Part shown: one piece after another, positions 8,513 through 11,222 of the stretch
Layout of the letters: each line of letters opens with the position of its first letter
Position numbering within the stretch: position 1 is the first letter of the stretch
NCBI GenBank assembly: GCA_009777005.1
Contig: WRMT01000078.1
Span: 1-11,222, forward strand
Direction: 5' to 3'
DNA length: 11,222 bases
Source of the DNA: Methanobrevibacter sp.
GTDB lineage: Archaea; Methanobacteriota; Methanobacteria; Methanobacteriales; Methanobacteriaceae
Position numbers and translations under genes: made by a program
The notes under the pieces: generated by a model
The model's input: the letters and a program-made list of their open reading frames with translations, nothing else
Database searches by the model: none
What the model was told of the DNA's origin: nothing

Positions 8513-9733
8513 TTACAACATTTTATATTCATTCTTCAATTTCAGTATTTTAAAGTAAACAGGGTATAAATTATTAGTAAATTTGTAAGAACACTTTTTA
8601 AAATCAACAGATTCAATGACCCCTGCTTTTTCAGCTCTTGATAAAAATCTTTTAAAAGTTACAATTTCTTGCTCTTCAAAATCAACTGACATCTCATTTT
8701 CAGTGAATTCGTCCATGCCTATATGAAATTTGTGTTTTCCAAATTTTTTAATTATAGGAATATACTCTTCGTTTGTTATTTGTGATTCAATGATAGGTCT
8801 AAGATATTTTTGACCAATTTGGTTTCCTGCTTCAATTATACCTTTAAGTGCATCATTTTCATCTATATAATAATCATCATCTTCCCAAAAAACAGATTCA
8901 CCAATTTGTTGCATCATTGTTGGAAACCCTGAAGAATAGTTTATCATAGTATCTAAGGCTGTTTTATCAAGCTGCATAGTACTTTTTGTAAATGAAGAAT
9001 AATAAAAATCCTCTATCTCCTTTTCATTTAGTTTTCCTAATTCCATATAATGAAATATCCTACTAAATGATTCATTTTGGTCAAATAATTTGTGTTGTTT
9101 TTCAGGTAACCCTGATATTACCATGTAAATAGGAGCATTACCATCAAAATCTGTAGATAACGTATCTGCAAAACTTTTATACCAGTTTGCAAAATCTGGA
9201 GTATTAGTTAGTCCATTAATATCATCAAGTACTATGAATAATCCTTTTTTTCCATTATCCTCATTATATCCTGCTTTATTAATAATATTTACTAAAACAT
9301 TTGCAAAATTAGGTTTTAAACTATCTAAGTCTTCTTTTGAAGCGTTAAATTCAAAACTAAGTCCTCCAAGAGTTGCACTCTTAATTTTATCTCCAAAAAG
9401 TCTTGAAATTTTGTCTCTCCAATTTTCTTCAGTTTCAGAAACAATTTTCTCTATAATATTTTTAATAAGAGTATCAATATTTGATGTTCCATGTAGATAC
9501 AAATGAACAGATACCATATTGCACTTTTTAGCAGCTATTTTACCCAAATATCTGGCGAATGAACTTTTACCAAATCCTCTTTGTCCGGTAATAAATAAAT
9601 ACTGTGGAGTTCCATTTACTACTTGTTTAAAGTATCTTGTAGCTTCTAAAACTTTGTCTTCTCTACCTTTAAAGTTATTAGGATTTACAGACCTGTCAGG
9701 TTCAAATGGAGTTTTTTTTGAATCAAAAACCAT
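8513..9733 (-). CDS. AAA+/ORC-Cdc6-like ATPase of unknown role
   Basis: Predicted cytoplasmic ATPase of 406 aa. The order NNFKGRED, Walker A GQRGFGKSS (residues 50-58), Walker B LFIVLDD (165-171), a sensor-1-like VISGLPE (about 205-211) and an arginine-finger-like FSRIF (223-227) is that of the AAA+/STAND proteins related to ORC/Cdc6. The last 80-100 residues look like a winged-helix domain (for example EIVTFKRFLSRAEKAGVIE), often used for DNA binding. There is no signal peptide or membrane segment. I chose the ATG at 9733 because AGAGGA lies five bases upstream. An in-frame ATG at 9772 would add 13 lysine-rich residues but has no such site. It is not a standard Cdc6/Orc1 replication initiator by length or motifs that I can confirm. 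Such ATPases occur as orphan genes in methanogens. Defence, plasmid-related and regulatory roles are all possible. Confidence 0.88.
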   Translation of the reverse strand: MVFDSKKTPFEPDRSVNPNNFKGREDKVLEATRYFKQVVNGTPQYLFITGQRGFGKSSFARYLGKIAAKKCNMVSVHLYLHGTSNIDTLIKNIIEKIVSETEENWRDKISRLFGDKIKSATLGGLSFEFNASKEDLDSLKPNFANVLVNIINKAGYNEDNGKKGLFIVLDDINGLTNTPDFANWYKSFADTLSTDFDGNAPIYMVISGLPEKQHKLFDQNESFSRIFHYMELGKLNEKEIEDFYYSSFTKSTMQLDKTALDTMINYSSGFPTMMQQIGESVFWEDDDYYIDENDALKGIIEAGNQIGQKYLRPIIESQITNEEYIPIIKKFGKHKFHIGMDEFTENEMSVDFEEQEIVTFKRFLSRAEKAGVIESVDFKKCSYKFTNNLYPVYFKILKLKNEYKML

Positions 9734-9738
9734 TATTT

Positions 9739-9744
9739 TCCTCT
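9739..9744 (-). promoter_or_regulatory. Ribosome binding site deciding the ATPase start
   Basis: On the minus strand AGAGGA lies five bases before the ATG at 9733. It favours that codon over the in-frame ATG at 9772, which would translate through this site. Confidence 0.65.
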
Positions 9745-9836
9745 TAATTATTTTTATAAAGTATTTATGCATTTTACTACATAATAGATAGTGTCAAAAA
9801 TTCCCTACTGATAATTCTAGTGTTACATCATGAAAA

Positions 9837-9845
9837 TATTTATAA
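9837..9845 (-). promoter_or_regulatory. Candidate TATA box for the ATPase gene
   Basis: On the minus strand this reads TTATAAATA, about 105 bp before the chosen start. It would place transcription start near 9813 and leave a leader of about 80 nt. A second AT box lies near 9868-9878, so the choice is tentative. Confidence 0.35.
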
Positions 9846-9912
9846 TAATGCAGACATGTTTAAAAAATATTATAAATATCAATTTAAGGTTTTAAAAAGG
9901 TATAAACATATT

Positions 9913-9919
9913 AAAAAAA
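9913..9919 (-). terminator. Oligo-T candidate terminator of trm1
   Basis: On the minus strand a run of seven T starts 22 bases after the trm1 stop codon. Oligo-T is enough to terminate archaeal RNA polymerase in many cases. No stem precedes it. Confidence 0.35.
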
Positions 9920-9940
9920 GAATATATGGAAAATATTTTA

Positions 9941-11128
9941 TTAATCCACTAAAGATTTAACTATTCTTTTTACATCTTCTATTCCAGCATCAGTTTTTAT
10001 TCCAATTGGATTAAAATGTGTTTTTATAGCTAAAAAACCTGCTTTTTTTAAATGGTCTAAAACATTAGCTAGTTTAGGAGCACTTATTTTGAGATTCCTG
10101 CAGATTACATGAATATCATAAAAAGTTATAGGAGCATTAGCTTCTTCAAGACAAGCTGTAAGTAGCTTTAAAACTTCTTTTTCAGTATTTAAATGTTTTA
10201 TTTTTTCCTCACAATAATTAATCATTTTAACTATAAAATCATGATTTTGAATTTTACCAATCCAAAGTGGTCCAGCAATAGCTAATTTCTCTTCACAAAT
10301 AGGACATACCTTTGGAGTGGAAGTAGCTAATCCCTTAAAAGATTGTCTATACAAACATGCCTTACAATGTGCAATATATCCAATATTTTCATTTAATGAC
10401 TCATCAGTAGAGGACGAACCTTTATTAACTTTTATATATAATCTCATATAATGTTCTGTACTGTGAGATAGTTTGATTTCTATATATTTCTTATACTTAG
10501 CTAATGTTAATGCTACAAACCCAGCTAATATCCTAATGCCATTCTCATGACAATACTCACTTTTATATGGCTTTGCATTATATTTTCTAATACATGGCTC
10601 TGTGTAAGTTCCACATAATGCAGAAGTATCTGTAGCTGTAATACAAAGTAAAGAATCTTTTTTTAAAGAATATCCTCCAGAATCAACAAAATATGATGGA
10701 GTTCCAAATGGATCAATATCAACAACATCAAATTCTCCCCTATGTTCTCTAAGCATTATATTCGCTTCTTTTTGGTATATTTCAATATCCAATTCACTGA
10801 CAAGGGCATTAGCTAATATATATTCAATAGCTAGGGGACTAATATCATTTGCAGCTACTTCACCTACATCATCTATTTCTTTTTTATATCTAAGGGCTCG
10901 CACCCCACTTCCTGCGAAAACATCACAAATATTGATTTCTCTATCAATTTCTTTTTGAAATGTTTGTAGTACTAATATGGATATATCTCTGTTTAACTCC
11001 ATTTTTGAGTTGTAAAATACAGGTGCTTTAGATGAAACTTTATCAAATACAGGTATTTGAATTTCAACTAATCCTTCATTAATTATTTCAATATTTTCCT
11101 CTGAAGAATATCTTAATTCTTTATCCAT
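9941..11128 (-). CDS. trm1: tRNA (guanine-26-N2)-dimethyltransferase
   Basis: S-adenosylmethionine-dependent enzyme that forms m2G and m2,2G at position 26 of tRNA, between the D and anticodon stems. The family motif VFYNSKMELNRD spans residues 37-48. The SAM-binding glycine loop is DVFAGSG (69-75) and the ribose-binding acidic residue is in ANDISP (D95). The catalytic motif is DIDPFGTPSYF (137-147), with the aspartate of DPFG at 139. ATDTSALCGTY follows. A zinc site (C255, C258, C275, C278) lies in the C-terminal domain, which ends with the archaeal pattern FNPIGIKTDA. At 395 aa it has the usual archaeal length and appears complete. The ribosome binding site is weak (GTGG just upstream). It is likely a single-gene unit; the neighbouring ATPase lies over 200 bp downstream behind an oligo-T tract. 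Confidence 0.96.
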   Translation of the reverse strand: MDKELRYSSEENIEIINEGLVEIQIPVFDKVSSKAPVFYNSKMELNRDISILVLQTFQKEIDREINICDVFAGSGVRALRYKKEIDDVGEVAANDISPLAIEYILANALVSELDIEIYQKEANIMLREHRGEFDVVDIDPFGTPSYFVDSGGYSLKKDSLLCITATDTSALCGTYTEPCIRKYNAKPYKSEYCHENGIRILAGFVALTLAKYKKYIEIKLSHSTEHYMRLYIKVNKGSSSTDESLNENIGYIAHCKACLYRQSFKGLATSTPKVCPICEEKLAIAGPLWIGKIQNHDFIVKMINYCEEKIKHLNTEKEVLKLLTACLEEANAPITFYDIHVICRNLKISAPKLANVLDHLKKAGFLAIKTHFNPIGIKTDAGIEDVKRIVKSLVD

Positions 11129-11180
11129 ATAACCACGATATTATTTTTATATTAAATAATTAAATATTTATTTAAGTAAT

Positions 11181-11190
11181 TTTTATAAAC
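11181..11190 (-). promoter_or_regulatory. Candidate TATA box for trm1
   Basis: On the minus strand this reads GTTTATAAAA, 53-62 bp before the start codon. It would give a leader of about 30 nt, a normal distance for a methanogen gene. Confidence 0.45.
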
Positions 11191-11222
11191 TTAACAAGAT
11201 ATTTTAATAAAATTAATAAAAT

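Overview
The window comes from a very AT-rich, strictly anaerobic archaeon, most likely a member of the Methanobacteriales such as Methanobrevibacter or Methanosphaera. Three things point there. It carries the large subunit of archaeal family D DNA polymerase and an archaeal-type Trm1 tRNA methyltransferase. It has an oxygen-sensitive class III ribonucleotide reductase. Its genes are separated by long, extremely AT-rich gaps with TATA-like boxes. The exact genus cannot be fixed from the sequence alone.

Four intact genes all lie on the minus strand. Read in their own direction they are trm1 (9941-11128), an AAA+/ORC-like ATPase of unknown role (8513-9733), polC/DP2 (4494-7853) and nrdD (1549-3867). 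They are 200 to 660 bp apart and three have their own promoter-like TATA candidates, so they look like single-gene units rather than an operon. nrdD (dNTP supply) and polC (DNA synthesis) share a general replication theme. The ATPase and Trm1 need not be functionally linked to them.

The left 1.5 kb (1-1548) holds no intact gene. It contains a decayed plus-strand nucleotidyltransferase/HEPN (MNT-HEPN) toxin-antitoxin pair at 632-1308 that still has a TATA box and a ribosome binding site. Next to it is a 121-bp MITE-like element (1370-1490) with imperfect terminal inverted repeats and a perfect 8-bp flanking duplication. An isolated long-stem inverted repeat lies at 431-494.

The gap between polC and nrdD (3868-4493) holds the most striking non-coding structure: eight tandem units of about 30-44 bp (3879-4202) that end only 11 bp before the nrdD start codon. 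In the nrdD sense direction each unit ends in a T tract. The array therefore probably lies in the nrdD leader or promoter region and could modulate its transcription. The gap between the ATPase and polC (7854-8512) contains low-complexity AT DNA, an 8-bp inverted repeat close to polC, and a 33-codon coding-like remnant.

No convincing new multi-gene system is visible. The best leads are the nrdD leader array, the MITE-like element, the dead MNT-HEPN module and the unassigned ATPase.
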